Under the pieces are notes generated by a model that saw only the letters and a list, made by a program, of their open reading frames with translations, had not been told where the DNA came from and made no database searches. From Cercospora beticola (taxonomy: Eukaryota > Ascomycota > Dothideomycetes > Mycosphaerellales > Mycosphaerellaceae), in assembly GCF_033473495.1 (NCBI RefSeq), contig NC_088938.1, positions 1,302,001-1,366,000 of the forward strand: DNA of 64,000 nucleotides, given 5' to 3'. Both the position numbers and the translations under genes were made by a program. Shown here one piece after another: positions 53,818 to 64,000 of this stretch (the first letter of the stretch is position 1; each line of letters starts with the position of its first letter).

Positions 53818-54986
53818 ATGCCTCCTCGCTACTTCAAAAACGATGCGCCGCCTGCGCGACGAGGTTGGTTACCCGGGCTCATAGTGCGAAATGCACCCGC
53901 TAACCTGTAGCTGCAGATCCTCGCCGCCAGCTCGAAGCCTCCCTCACGCGCCTGGTAACCGAACATCCTCCTGCGAGCATCAAACCCGGCGGAGGGCTCT
54001 TCAAGGGCCCTGTGTCCGTCGCCTATGCCTTGCTCGTCCTGCAGGGCATGTACCCGGACTTCGAGATCGAGGGCCATCCGCTCGGTGTTTGGAGTGCTGC
54101 CTACCTGAAACATGCGCAAGATCATTTCGCTACGTATCCTGGACCTTCGATTGGCAAATGTGGTATAACGGACGATATTCTTGCTCTCCTTGCGATTGGG
54201 GCTGCGAGCTCGAAAGATGCAGACATGGCCTCCAACCTTTGCGACTACAGCGCAGAAGCACTAGAAGAAGGAACCGAGAACGAGCTGCTATATGGGCGTG
54301 CGGGATACCTCTATCTACTTCGACTGATCAAGGCGAGCTTCGTGGATGATGAGAAAACGTTGCAACTCATTACAGACACGCAAGACGACGTTGTGGATGC
54401 GATACTAGATTCTCCACGACCATGGAAGTGGCATGGAAAGGCATACATTGGGGCTGTGCACGGCACAATGGGAATCATCACACAGGTCGTGTTGACGAAT
54501 CCACAGAAATACGCCCCGAAATTGGAAGCTGAGCTGGCAGTGCTGCTTACTTACCAGTATGATTCTGGGAACTTCCCCAGCAGCGTGCCACCTGAGCGAG
54601 ATCGTCTGGTGCAGTTTTGTCATGGAGCTCCAGGTGTGATCGCAAGTTTGGAGTCGATCAAGGAGTATTTCCCAAACCTGAAGGATCGTATTGAGAAGGC
54701 CATCACGAAAGGCAGAGAGTGTATTCTCGAGCGCGGGCTTTTGACCAAGGAGCCTTGCTTGTGCCACGGCATCAGTGGCAACGCAATTGCGCTGGAAACC
54801 CAAGATTTTGAGCATTTCCTGACGTACACGACCGGGCACGAGATGAAGTCCATGGAGAAGGATGGTATGCTAGAAAAGTCCTCAGCACCGGAATCTCTGT
54901 TCCAAGGCGAAGCGGGAAGAGCGTGGACTTGGGCTGTCAGTGAGAAGAGCTTGCCAAAGAGAATCCTGGGCTACAATGACTTGTGA
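53818..54986 (+). CDS. LanC-like protein (LANCL family)
   Basis: Two exons fit, 53818-53863 and 53917-54986, with a 53-base intron and a 371-residue product. The intron has a GCTAAC branch point. The first exon is only MPPRYFKNDAPPARR. The protein shows the repeated glycine-containing helices of the LanC alpha/alpha toroid: GGGLFKGPVSVAYALL, LLYGRAGYLYLLRL and IGAVHGTMGI. The zinc ligands appear as the cysteine in FCHGAPGV and the Cys-His pair in CLCHGISGN. Eukaryotic LANCL proteins bind zinc and glutathione and add glutathione to dehydro-amino acids in damaged proteins; that role is assumed. At 371 residues it is close to or slightly shorter than the usual eukaryotic length, and ends in LPKRILGYNDL. 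Confidence 0.88.
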
Positions 54987-55968
54987 TGCCTTAGCATCAT
55001 GCATGATTCACGATCACGAAGCATCTGATGGTTACGAATGGGTAATGGTTGTCTGGAGGGAAATGGCGCACAACATCATTTGATGCTGCATCATGGCGCT
55101 CGTGGCATTGCTCTGCAGTCCGCAACCAAAACGACAGTGAAGACGATACGCATAATGAAATCCGTCAATTTCAAGATGCTGCGTCATTGCGTCTGCCAAT
55201 GCTTCAAACTGTTCCACACTGACGATTTGGTAGCCGGCAACAATTTGGTCATCCTGACATGCATTCCTTGCCCTGTCCGCCGGTCTTGGCAACAGCACAA
55301 CCTGGATTTGAGAACAAAGAGATGACGCCCAGAAAACGCCAAATGCGAACAGAATGAGTGAGGTCAACTACGACAGCGTCAAGTGACTTTGCAAAAATTC
55401 CCCCTCTTCGTGTGCTGGTGTTGGAACAAACTTACTGCGCTTTCCCAACCGAAGTGTCGCCAACGCCCCAACTACCAATCAGCTAGCCACAGATTTGCCA
55501 ATTGGAATGTTGGCCCATGCAGAATCAAGCAATAGCGGTCTACCAACACCACCAACACGTTGATTCTTGGAAAGCTTCGAAATTATTGAGGGGGTGAATG
55601 GTCAGAGTCGCTTCCACTATTCACCGTTTCGCCTCTACGATCTCATGATTTATTGAAAATTTCAGTTTTCTTGCGAGTGAAGGTGCTACAGATACCTTCC
55701 TGCTTGGCACTTGCCGAGTCGGGACCTGGACCTTCTCAGTTGCAAGCAAGAACCTGGACCTTGCTGATCACAAACTAAGGTGGTTGCACTTTGGACTTCC
55801 ATCTTTCAATTCTTTACGCCACAGGACGAAGCAAGCAGAGAACATCGACTGCATCAAAACGCCAAGCATCAAGCATTGCAACTATCCGCAAGACCAGATT
55901 CGAACGTCGCCGTTCCGCCATCGAGGAATCTTCAGATGCTTTGAACACATCTCAGCGGGACTGCAGTT
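54987..55968. other. Intergenic
   Basis: Nearly 1 kb without a supportable gene. It probably includes the promoter and a long 5' leader of the next gene. Confidence 0.5.
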
Positions 55969-57084
55969 ATGGCCTCACTGGCCAGCACTCCAAACTCGAC
56001 TGCCCCAACATCAGCGGTCAGCTCGCCGGAAATCAAAATCACCGATGATCATGGCAGGGGAACCGCAGTGCATCTACCCGACCCGATGACAGAAGACACA
56101 CTGAGCACGCCGCGATCCCGATCCATCACCATCGAGCTTCCCGGACAGGAGAGGAAAGAGCATCTGGGCGTCAGACCTTTACCAGTGAGAGCTGCAAGCT
56201 CGGAAGCGACACTGACACCTGTTGCAACGGTGAAGCCCGCACCAGCTACACTTCAACCTGAGCTCCCTGCCACCAATGGGAAGCCAAAGACCAAACAGTT
56301 GACTCGAACGGGCTCCAGTCATGGCTCTCTACGGATGTCTCTTAAAACTATGGCGAGTGCTGGTCTCTTGGCACCCAAGAAGAAGACTGCTGCCGAAAGT
56401 GGCAAGTCATCAGTCGCGGATAGTGGCACAGCGAGTCCAAACCGCGTTGACACGCCCGAAGTCAAGACCATATTCGCCAAAAAGACCTGTCCGGATCTCG
56501 ATGCCGTCAGCCGTGCTTTGGAGTCGTTGAAAGCTCAAGCCCGGGAACCAGAAGATCCTCTAGTCGTAAATCTCAGATCCCTGGAGAAGAAGATCCAAGG
56601 CGCTCGCGAAGATTGCGCGAAGCTCTTAACTCGAGCCATGCAAGCGCGAGACCAGGGAAGATACGAAATGTGTCGAGCACTTTGCATTCAGATCGTACAC
56701 AACCAGCATTCGAAAGTGGAAACGAAAGTATACGCGTACAATATCCTTTCCACGCAGGCTTCACCTGGACAAGTCATGAATTTTCTCAATGACGCTGCGA
56801 AGTTGGTAAAGCAGTGTGAGGAGGGCGAGGAGAAAGATAAATTGACTTCGGTGGTCGCTATGCTTCAGGAACGCGGGTTGGCGAAGGAGAATGAGCGAGA
56901 AGCTGCGAAGCAGGAGTCGAATGGTAAGGTCAATGGGTTCTCTGAGGATAGAAAGACTCCGCCGGCGAAGAGGACCAGTGCTGGAAGCTCGCCGTCGCCG
57001 AAGCGGGGTAATGGAACGATGACGCCCAAGTCGGAGAAGATCCTGAGCTGGGCTTCGCCGGGAAGGGCGAAAGCTGCGTCCTAG
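55969..57084 (+). CDS. Conserved-looking disordered protein with a central helical domain, unknown
   Basis: This is an intronless frame of 371 residues. Residues 1-165 are Ser/Thr/Pro-rich and probably disordered, with a basic patch (GLLAPKKKTA). Residues about 180-310 are helical (LVVNLRSLEKKIQGAREDCA, KLLTRAMQARDQGRYEMCRA, VYAYNILSTQASPGQVMNFL) and look like a TPR-like or small all-alpha fold. The tail is again basic and Ser/Pro-rich with SSPSPKRG and WASPGRAKAAS, possible phosphorylation sites. The family is not recognised. Composition, length and a clean start (GTTATGGCC) support a real gene. Confidence 0.7.
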   Translation: MASLASTPNSTAPTSAVSSPEIKITDDHGRGTAVHLPDPMTEDTLSTPRSRSITIELPGQERKEHLGVRPLPVRAASSEATLTPVATVKPAPATLQPELPATNGKPKTKQLTRTGSSHGSLRMSLKTMASAGLLAPKKKTAAESGKSSVADSGTASPNRVDTPEVKTIFAKKTCPDLDAVSRALESLKAQAREPEDPLVVNLRSLEKKIQGAREDCAKLLTRAMQARDQGRYEMCRALCIQIVHNQHSKVETKVYAYNILSTQASPGQVMNFLNDAAKLVKQCEEGEEKDKLTSVVAMLQERGLAKENEREAAKQESNGKVNGFSEDRKTPPAKRTSAGSSPSPKRGNGTMTPKSEKILSWASPGRAKAAS

Positions 57085-57297
57085 GAGGCTTCGCTGGGGA
57101 TGTGATCGTATGCGATTAAGCGGTATTGAGTAATTTGGTCAGCACTTCTTGCTGGACCGCGACAGCGGGCGCTGCATGTGGAATAGGAACTCTCACTTTA
57201 GCAAGGCGTTTGGCGTTACTGGTATGATCATAGGCGGTTCAATGGAGTATGCAAGCTGCTCTTGAGCATTAATCAAGTACCACTTTCAGCGTGGCGC

Positions 57298-58671
57298 TCA
57301 ATTTCTCCTCTTTCGCTTCGCCCTTGTGCTCTTCTCCTCCACTTCGAACACCTTACTCTCCTCATCGTCCACATACTCCCGCTTGATCAGCTTCTCCGTT
57401 TTCACCACTCTTCTCGTTGCATCCTCTCCACCCTCGCCCTCCTCTTCCTTCACCACACCTTCCTCCTTCTTCACCCCCACAACCCTCTCACTAAAAGCCT
57501 TCAAATTCGCCGTAAACAGAATCGACTGTGCCCAACCCGCCTCTTTCCCCCACAAACTCCTAAACTTCGCTCCAATCGCATCATAGGTGACCTTTGTCAG
57601 ACTCGCATGTTTGCCTTTCCCAAACTTATAATCCCGTTGCGCAATTTGCCAGACATGAGTATCAACAGGTACAGCTTCTCCCCAGCCAAGTCCCATGAGA
57701 CATACGCAGTCTGCAACTTTAGGTCCGACACCTTGCAGAGTCAAAAGCGCTTCGTGCGCAGCGCGATAGCCTTCGCGACCTTCTGGGAGGAAAGGACCTG
57801 CTGGAGATGGTGAGACGCCTAAAACGGGAGATTCAGGATTCCGTAATGAGTCGAGCCAATCTGGGTCGTCTTTTTCTGTGATTAGGCGTGCTGTGGTTGC
57901 GATGTATTTTGCTCTATAGCCGAAGCCGAGGTTTCGGAGTGTTTGTTCTACGCCTGGAACGGAAAGTGCTTGGGGTGTGGGGAAGTCGTGGTAGGGTTCG
58001 TCTTCGAGGTGGCCGAGGAGGGGACCGTAGTTGGAGCAGAGTTTGTGGACCATTTGGGAGATGCGGATGATGTTGTTGTTGGATGAGCAGATGAAGCCTA
58101 CGAGTGCTTCCCAGGCATCTTGTTTGAGGATCCGAATTCCTGTGAAAGCGGGCGCTCGACGGGCGAAGTTCGCATCGTTGGAAGACCATTCTTTGTAGAG
58201 GTCTGTGAGATTAGGCTCCAGATTCAGGTAGTGTTTGATGAGGTCGAGAGTTTCCACTTCGTCTTTCTCGCCACCTTCGGGCAGGCTTGGCGGGTTGGAA
58301 GAGGGCGGTGTTGGGGGCGCCTCAATCTTGATACTTTGCGGCGATGGCGGTATTGAGCGGTAGTATAAGTACTCTTTATCTTGGTGTAGAGACAGGATGC
58401 GATTGTGTAGCGCGATAGACCAGACGCCGAGATCGTTCTTGCGCCATCGGAAGGACTGGCCACAGCGGAGTGTGGTGTTGATACAAAGTTCGGAGAGCGA
58501 GATTGGCAGCTTCTGCCATTCAGCCAGGTTGAGTGCGCCCATCTTGTCGAGATTTTGTGGGTTTGCAAAGTCGTGTAGAGTGGTGTCGCGAAAAGACGCG
58601 AGGTCGACAGGGAGGAGCGCGTGGCGATTTAAGGTTGCGCAGGGTCTTCGAGGTGCAGATTGATTGGCCAT
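57298..58671 (-). CDS. OGG1: 8-oxoguanine DNA glycosylase/AP lyase
   Basis: This is an intronless frame of 457 residues from ATG 58671; MGALNLAEWQ at 58540 is a second candidate start. The extra N-terminus is basic and could support mitochondrial import. The OGG N-terminal domain shows LRCGQSFRWRKND. The helix-hairpin-helix and GPD loop read LLTLQGVGPKVADCVCLMGL, then AVPVDTHVWQIAQRDY. They contain the catalytic lysine (GPKVADC) and the conserved aspartate (PVDTHV). The glycosylase removes 8-oxoguanine opposite cytosine and nicks the strand in base-excision repair. The C-terminal 70 residues are charged and end in a basic KSTRAKRKRRN, a likely nuclear localisation signal. Confidence 0.94.
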   Translation of the reverse strand: MANQSAPRRPCATLNRHALLPVDLASFRDTTLHDFANPQNLDKMGALNLAEWQKLPISLSELCINTTLRCGQSFRWRKNDLGVWSIALHNRILSLHQDKEYLYYRSIPPSPQSIKIEAPPTPPSSNPPSLPEGGEKDEVETLDLIKHYLNLEPNLTDLYKEWSSNDANFARRAPAFTGIRILKQDAWEALVGFICSSNNNIIRISQMVHKLCSNYGPLLGHLEDEPYHDFPTPQALSVPGVEQTLRNLGFGYRAKYIATTARLITEKDDPDWLDSLRNPESPVLGVSPSPAGPFLPEGREGYRAAHEALLTLQGVGPKVADCVCLMGLGWGEAVPVDTHVWQIAQRDYKFGKGKHASLTKVTYDAIGAKFRSLWGKEAGWAQSILFTANLKAFSERVVGVKKEEGVVKEEEGEGGEDATRRVVKTEKLIKREYVDDEESKVFEVEEKSTRAKRKRRN

Positions 58672-58939
58672 TATTTGCGCCCAGTAGCGGCAAGAACTCC
58701 GCAAAGTCTAAGTTACAGCGCTGTGGTGGAAGGCTCTGGCCGAAGCTGTGTGTACAAGTATGTATAGGGAACAGCATCTCGATATTGAAAAGTTAAAGGC
58801 AACTACAGAATTTCTATTTACTGCACCGAAGCTTATCATAATGTTCCCAATCCAACATGCCAACATCAAAACTTGAAGTCGTCTCAATCATTCATCGTCA
58901 ATCTTCTCCCGTCTTAGAACGGCCAATTCGAAATCTGCC

Positions 58940-59915
58940 CTATACTCCAGCCCGGGTTGAATCAAACAAAGCCCTCATCCGACGTCCTTGACCAGGGGTG
59001 AATTCGAAGAGGCACGAATCATAGCTGTAGTCCATGTAGTTGTTGATACTGTCGACTCCTTTAGAGCGCGGACATGAGTTCTTGTTAGTCGGGCATCCTG
59101 TCGTAGGTGTCGATTGGCGAGGGGTATCGCCGACGCGATCGCCTTTCTCATCATTGCAGTTTGCACCTTCGAAGACATGGTACAACCCAAACCACTGCGA
59201 CCATGTCAGCATTCGGTATAACATCGCTGGAAAGAGTGTGGCTTACATGACCGACTTCGTGGACTGCTGTTAATCCCATGTCATAGTACTTCGCGGCTCC
59301 TCCGGGCATAGAGTCTGCGAGGTTGATGCAGCCATCAAGCATTCGCATTTGCTTGGAAGGATCGCTTGTTGGAAAGTAGCAGAAGCCAAGTAGTCCGTCG
59401 CCTAGGTCCGACAGGAAGTACAGATTGAGGTCTTGGTATCTGCCACGTTGCAAAGCTTGCTTCATGTCGGTCTCTTCGCTGGATCCTGCGGAAGCTTTGG
59501 CCCAGGATTCGTCAACAGTGATATCGAAACCGACAAGCTCGAATGAGAAGCCAGTCCCTTTGAATGCGTCATTCATTACGGAAATCTGATTCTGGACCAT
59601 TGCATTGTTATATCGTCCTCGCTTGGATTGTGTTGAGACCACGTGCACATACACTTCGACTACTCGGGTTGCACGATCTGTTGGTGTCTCATGATGGCCG
59701 CGGGAGAACTCGTCCAGTACGCGACGTTGTGCAACTGTAGGGTTTGTAGCACACCGAGTATACTGGTCGACTTCCTGTGATGGTGCGAAGCCCGTGTGTG
59801 CGGTACTGTTTCCTGCCTCCGATGTGAGATTTGTTCCGAGTTGTGGTGATCGTCGCCAATGAGCAGAAGTAAATGCTGTAAAGAGTGAGAGTTGTATGAG
59901 TGTAATCGACTTCAT
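58940..59915 (-). CDS. Secreted M43 (pappalysin-like) zinc metalloprotease
   Basis: Two exons fit, 59915-59247 and 59194-58940, with a 52-base intron and a 307-residue product. The start MKSITLIQLSLFTAFTSA is a clear signal peptide. The intron lies inside the zinc-binding motif. Joined, the exons read HEVGHWFGLYHVFEG, which has the HExxHxxGxxH signature. A Met-turn (NYMDYSYDSC) follows. Cysteines in CNDEKGD, GCPTNKNSCP and YDSCLFEF match the disulfides of the family. Fungal members are extracellular proteases, some used against host proteins or for nutrition; the role here is not known. No long propeptide is obvious beyond about 100 residues. Confidence 0.93.
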
Positions 59916-60589
59916 GTCGGCAAAGTGCGTCAGTGTCTGATCTACAATCGTGATGAAAGAAGAAGAGGCTGAAGAGGTCGCATCGGGGTGTTTAATACAC
60001 AGCTCATACTTACACTGCCACCAGGCTGGCATGTTCGAAATGGCTATGGCATGGACCATCATGGCGGGAGTTCTAGATCAATCGCCGTTGCGCGTCGGTC
60101 GTCCTCGCTGGTGGTTGGCCCAGCACCGCCCAGTAGTAGGTGCTGGCAGGAGACGACCCCTAAACCTGATCGGCACAACACGTGCGCGGCAGGGTGCTCG
60201 CGTGGCTATATGTAAAGACGTTTACCCACGAGAAGAGACTGCCGCTGCGCTGGGAGGCAAGGTGATTCGGTCGACTCTTGAGACATTGCTGGGTGACAAC
60301 AAACGGTGGAAAACGGCCAGTCTGGATTTCGTTGTGGCAGGTTGTCATGGCACCGTCGCGAGGCTTGATGTGCATTGTAGACGTACGTCTCTCGAGATGC
60401 ACTGCAATGGCAATGTTGTTGTTGTCGATGAAAGATGTGGGCGAACAGGTGGAAGTGCAAGAAGACGGAAGGCTTGCGATACGGAAACTCAGTTTCATTG
60501 GTTCACAACCCCTGCTGCACTAAGTTCTGTTCGTACTTTCCAACCTCATCCGCCGGTGTTAGATTCCCAGCAACATCACCAACCTGATC
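59916..60589. other. Divergent intergenic region
   Basis: This holds promoters of the metalloprotease (minus) and the next 2EXR-like gene (plus). A long plus-strand frame through it (59950-60669) has no family features and is not called. Confidence 0.5.
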
Positions 60590-61461
60590 ATGGTTTTCTC
60601 CTGGAATCGCAACCGTCAGGATACTGCGACCGCTACAAATCCCGCCAACGAAAACATATCCATTTCTAACTTACTCAACCTACCCGCCGAGATACGGATC
60701 CGCATCTTCTCACATCTCATTCAGGTAGCACCAGCAACTTCAATCCCACATCGTGCAGCCGCTCATGAGCAAGGCTACACAAGCGGAGTCGGACACGTAA
60801 ACTCTGTGCAATATGGCACAACATGGCGATCCGTCACAATCGCAAAACCCCCAGGTTTCGCTCTTACCGCACCCGCCATCCTCCGGGCCTCAAAATTAAT
60901 CCACAACGAAGTCATGGATTTACTCTACAGCAAAATGCTCTGGGTGATCAATATCCAAGATCTTCGACCTAGTTCTCAGGTCCCTTTTGGATCGGACGAC
61001 AAAACAAATGGCATTGTCGCTTCGCCTGAGAAGAAATCCATGTTTTTGCAATGGATTGACCATGTGCATGTCAGGCAACATATTCGGCCTGAGGAGGATT
61101 TGATACAGAAGGCGCAAACACTAAGGTCTCTTTTGGATTGTTTGAACGTTCATCGGAAGTCTTTGCAGGTTACGTTTCATTTCGATTCTATTCATCTGGT
61201 CAACGATCCGGAGTACCCGCGGGAGAAGAAAGCGGAATATAATTGGAAGTTGTATGAGAATGAGTTGAGGCGTATGGATCTGGGTGCGACACCGCATTTT
61301 CGGGTTAGTTCGTATTGGTTGGAGTCGGAAGGAGAAGAGAGGTTTGCGCAGTTGGCGGCGAGTGTAGGAGGGTACGTACCTCGTTGCCGCTCGAGCTGAC
61401 AACGACTATTGAGCTAATGTGTCGCAGTGAAATGAACAGTCGAAGCTACATATATTGGTGA
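60590..61461 (+). CDS. 2EXR/F-box-like domain protein
   Basis: The preferred model has two exons, 60590-61371 and 61428-61461, with a 56-base intron (donor GTACGT, branch GCTAAT) and a 271-residue product ending EMNSRSYIYW. Without splicing the frame ends at 61399. The N-terminal domain begins ISNLLNLPAEIRIRIFSHLI and continues to ILRASKLIHNEVMDLLYSKM, the 2EXR pattern. The rest includes WIDHVHVRQHIRPEEDLI and a predicted mixed fold. It is one of three related-type genes in the window, though not a close copy of the others. Function unknown. Confidence 0.72.
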
Positions 61462-61574
61462 AGCCACAATTGAAGACCTGAGGAAGATGACGAATTAACT
61501 ATGAGCCTGGAGAATATCACATTGCAGACCTGTTGGCAGCACATCTCGCGTTCACTCACTGCCTTCCACCGGAC

Positions 61575-62423
61575 TCACTCCCAGAACTCCGCCCGACCCT
61601 TGCCCTTCCAGCGCCCCTCATGCTTCTCCTCAGCCGGCTTCAACCTCCAACACCACCGCTGAGGATATCCTCCCAACCACGGCCCAAATATGGCGATTTG
61701 CGGTAGAACTTCATTCAGATGTGCCTCCGGCTGCTGCAACGCGTCTGCCAAGTCTGAGGTTGTCCAATATGGTCTTTCCGCAAAACCAACTTCGAGCATG
61801 ATCAACAAATCCTCTTTCGGGATGAGATACTCTTGCTCATGCAGTGTGTCAACGGGCTGTGTGTGCTGGGATTCATGCGCATCGAGATCATCGACCTCTG
61901 TCTCCGACCGCGCTGACCCTTTCGCCTGAGATGCCGATATTTCCGACGCGGGCAGAGTCTCAACCTTCCCCTTCGCCTTCACCCCAAGTTGTCCCTCCCC
62001 CAGAACAGCATTAGCAAAAAGCCAGTGCCCCTCACACTGAGAGATCATTTCATGTGAACGTGAAGCCTGGTCTTCGGTCCCAAAGTCGACGTCCATCCTA
62101 GCAGTCTCCCGCACATTAGAGCTCGTATCCCTACGCTGGTCATCAAGATCTTGAAGAATTCGTTGATGTCGGCTCGTTCGCTGAGCAGAATTCGTTTCTG
62201 CAACTGTCGTATTCCCTTCGTCTGCAGCATGACTTTGTCGCACAACCTTCGGAGTTGCCAGTGCAGTCGATGGGTTGAAGCCCATTGCCTTGTCCTCCAT
62301 AGCCTTGAGTTTCGTCAGCGAGGGCATATCAATCTCGTATGGCCGGTTCGTCATTGTTTCCTCCCACCAGCCTGTCGTTCGTTGCTCTTCGTGACCTCGC
62401 TTCGAACTCATGTTCCAGAACAT
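61575..62423 (-). CDS. Protein with a TFIIF-beta-like winged helix at the C-terminus
   Basis: An uninterrupted frame runs from ATG 62423 (or 62411, MSSKRGHEEQ), about 278-282 residues. The N-terminal 180 residues are polar, with KLKAMEDKAMGFNPS and an acidic low-complexity part. The C-terminal 75 residues, with LIPKEDLLIMLEVGFAERPY, WTTSDLADALQQPEAHLNEV and WCWRLKP, resemble the winged helix of the TFIIF beta subunit. In TFIIF that helix contacts DNA upstream of the start site. The rest does not look like the TFIIF dimerisation domain, so it may be a paralog or an unrelated winged-helix protein. A further 5' exon is possible. Confidence 0.55.
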   Translation of the reverse strand: MFWNMSSKRGHEEQRTTGWWEETMTNRPYEIDMPSLTKLKAMEDKAMGFNPSTALATPKVVRQSHAADEGNTTVAETNSAQRTSRHQRILQDLDDQRRDTSSNVRETARMDVDFGTEDQASRSHEMISQCEGHWLFANAVLGEGQLGVKAKGKVETLPASEISASQAKGSARSETEVDDLDAHESQHTQPVDTLHEQEYLIPKEDLLIMLEVGFAERPYWTTSDLADALQQPEAHLNEVLPQIAIFGPWLGGYPQRWCWRLKPAEEKHEGRWKGKGRAEFWE

Positions 62424-62738
62424 CAGGACAGAGCGGACGTCATGTAGGCACCGGCCACAACATGGAATGCAGCGCGCAAACACGTTCGCATCTATCGCAA
62501 TACGATGCGGCCGGGCACAGCAAGAGTCAGCTGTTGCCGTTCGGCAGAACGGGCAAACAATGGAGGCTCAGGTGGCAAGCACAGCAATCAATGTAAGTTT
62601 GTTCACATTCTGTCATAGCTGCATCGCTATGCCCGCTCTATTTGCCCATACATCGTGAGTTCCCACTTGTGCCGCCATAATCATACAATCTAGTATCGTA
62701 CATTCCATGAAGTCCAGGTAATTTCTCGACAGTCGAAC
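62424..62738. other. Intergenic
   Basis: This is the gap between the TFIIF-beta-like gene's start and the 3' end of the Pal1 gene. No gene seen. Confidence 0.5.
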
Positions 62739-63905
62739 CTAACTCGCCGCTCTGTTCTTCTTGCGCAAGCTTCCGATGCGCTTCTTCAGCCCAGCACGAA
62801 GACCACCACTGTCGCTGCGATTGCGACCGGTGTCAGCGTCGTGGGTATTTGCGTAATCAGCGTATGGCTCATCACCAGAGATGTTGACGGGATCGTAGCC
62901 ATCCTTGGAGCGCTTCTTGTCTGACATTTCGATACCATTCTCGTTGATCGTGTGGTTCTTCATGGCTCTGTCGAGCACGAATTCATCACCTTTGCCTTTG
63001 AGATCGTCGGGATGATAGTCCTTGCCGGCCCACCTGTGGGCGCATTAGTCATATGTCATACATCAATTCGAACACAATACATACCTCTTATAGCCGGGAC
63101 CGTCCGGACCGTCCTCGTGCATCAGATCTGCACCTTCCTCGTAGCGGTAGACTCGCCCCAAGCGGTCCGGAACGCCCGGAGGAAGCTGTGCCACGCCATC
63201 CAACGGACGGTGCCTCTCGATCGCATCTTTAATGTTCTCGGCAGGCGTCGCCTTCAAGGTCTCCGCATTGCCGTGCTGTACAGCCGCGACGGGCGAAATC
63301 TCAAAACTATTGTTTCTTGCCAGCAGTGCTGCATCGTATGGACCTTCGTGGTGGTAGGCAATACCGCTGATGGCTGGGTCGAGGCGATCGATGGTGTCTG
63401 GGCCTGGCAGGTGCTTCTTCTTAAGATGCGGGCTGCGATGGGCTTTCTTGCTGTCCCGTCGAATGATGTCCAGTGGCTGATGGCTGTTGTCACCTGGGTA
63501 ACGTGCCGTCAACGAGCTCGTGCGGCGGCGATGGCGGGTTTCGCGTTTCGGCGAGGTGGTCTGGTCGTAGGAAGGAGGCGCGTCGCCATTGCCGTTGCTG
63601 GAGGAGTGACGTCGTGGGGAAGCATAGTCGGAGAAGGCTTCGGCGCGATAGTTGGGGAATGCCTCACGCGGGCTGCGACTCTGATGTTTCCTCGTGCTGG
63701 GGCTCGCGCCGGGTGGAGTGCGTGGACCGGAGGACTTGCGATAGGGATTGTTCGATCCTATCGTCGAGCCCGTGGGCTGCTGGGTAATCGAGGGAGCATT
63801 GGCTTTCTGTGCGGGATCGAAGGTGCTGCCGAACGATGTGCCTGGTCCTGTCTCGGCGGATGGCTCGGGTGCGTTCAATGGGTCGATCAAGTAGGCCGCC
63901 GCCGT
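62739..63905 (-). CDS. pal1: Pal1 family cell-morphology protein (5' end not resolved)
   Basis: Two exons are visible on the minus strand, 63905-63085 and 63033-62739, joined across a 51-base intron. They encode about 371 residues. Exon 63905 begins after a splice acceptor (ACACAG) with TAAAYLIDPLNAPEP, so the start codon is upstream, near or past the window edge. The N-terminal part is Ser/Pro-rich, with NNPYRKSSGPRTPP. The Pal1 core reads HLKKKHLPGPDTIDRLDPAI, then YHHEGPYDAALLARN. The C-terminus is basic (LKKRIGSLRKKNRAAS). In fission yeast Pal1 is a peripheral membrane protein at growing tips needed for cylindrical shape and works with endocytic factors; homologous function is assumed. 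Confidence 0.88.
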
Positions 63906-64000
63906 CTGTGTTGGTGACGAGTGTCAGCATGTGTACAGGACAATATAATGTGAAGCTGTCGCAGTTTCATGCTCGGCGGTCCCTTGCATGGCGGCTGCGT

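Noticed and set aside
59950..60669. 239-codon plus-strand frame between the protease and the 2EXR-like gene
   Set aside because: It has no domain features and overlaps the start of a better supported gene in a different frame.
1..64000. CRISPR array or bacterial-type operons
   Set aside because: The window is fungal nuclear DNA with spliced genes, and no regularly spaced short direct repeats with unique spacers were seen.

Overview
The window is nuclear DNA of a filamentous ascomycete (Pezizomycotina). Genes carry GT-AG introns of about 40-70 bases and encode typical fungal families: a Zn2Cys6 regulator, HET, 2EXR/F-box-like proteins, Pal1, Sec9 and U2AF65. A copia-type LTR retrotransposon is saturated with C-to-T/G-to-A changes typical of repeat-induced point mutation (RIP). 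Family content and intron style point to Dothideomycetes, perhaps Mycosphaerellales; that placement is inference.

Layout. 1-8.6 kb: sparse DNA with a candidate secreted protein, a peroxisomal (SKL-ending) acyl-CoA/4CL-like ligase, a small helical protein and a Zn2Cys6 transcription factor. 9.5-13.9 kb: methylthioribulose-1-phosphate dehydratase (MDE1) and a 1071-residue protein joining a von Willebrand A domain to RING/RBR-type zinc modules. 13.9-18.9 kb: gene-poor DNA with a degenerate tandem repeat of about 195 bp, a tiny membrane protein and a small secreted-protein candidate. 19-25.6 kb: a divergent pair (NoCut/ANCHR-like zinc protein and a PTC7-type mitochondrial PP2C), a SAM methyltransferase and an L-fuconate-dehydratase-like enolase-superfamily enzyme.

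26.4-34.3 kb: a small gene, a tRNA-like fragment, a G25-bearing minisatellite and a complete but RIP-destroyed copia element of 6093 bp. The element has 230-bp LTRs, a TCTCC target duplication and a primer-binding site fitting the initiator-tRNA anticodon loop. 35-49 kb looks like an accessory compartment. It holds an unknown nuclear-type protein, a DUF3435 tyrosine-recombinase-like protein (the family of Starship 'captains') with C-terminal zinc fingers, and an intron-bearing tRNA-Pro(CGG). It also holds a broken partial copy of the 26.4-kb gene, two F-box/2EXR-like genes and a HET gene with one in-frame TGA.

49.5-64 kb: mostly core genes. These are U2AF65 (splicing), Sec9 (exocytic t-SNARE), a LanC-like protein, OGG1 (base-excision repair), a secreted M43 metalloprotease, another 2EXR-like gene, a TFIIF-beta-like winged-helix protein and Pal1 (cell morphology), which runs to the right edge.

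Most genes look independent. The parts that may belong together are the ligase with its neighbouring regulator, and the 26-49 kb compartment of mobile, recombinase, HET and duplicated sequences. Exon boundaries were read by eye from splice signals and reading-frame continuity.
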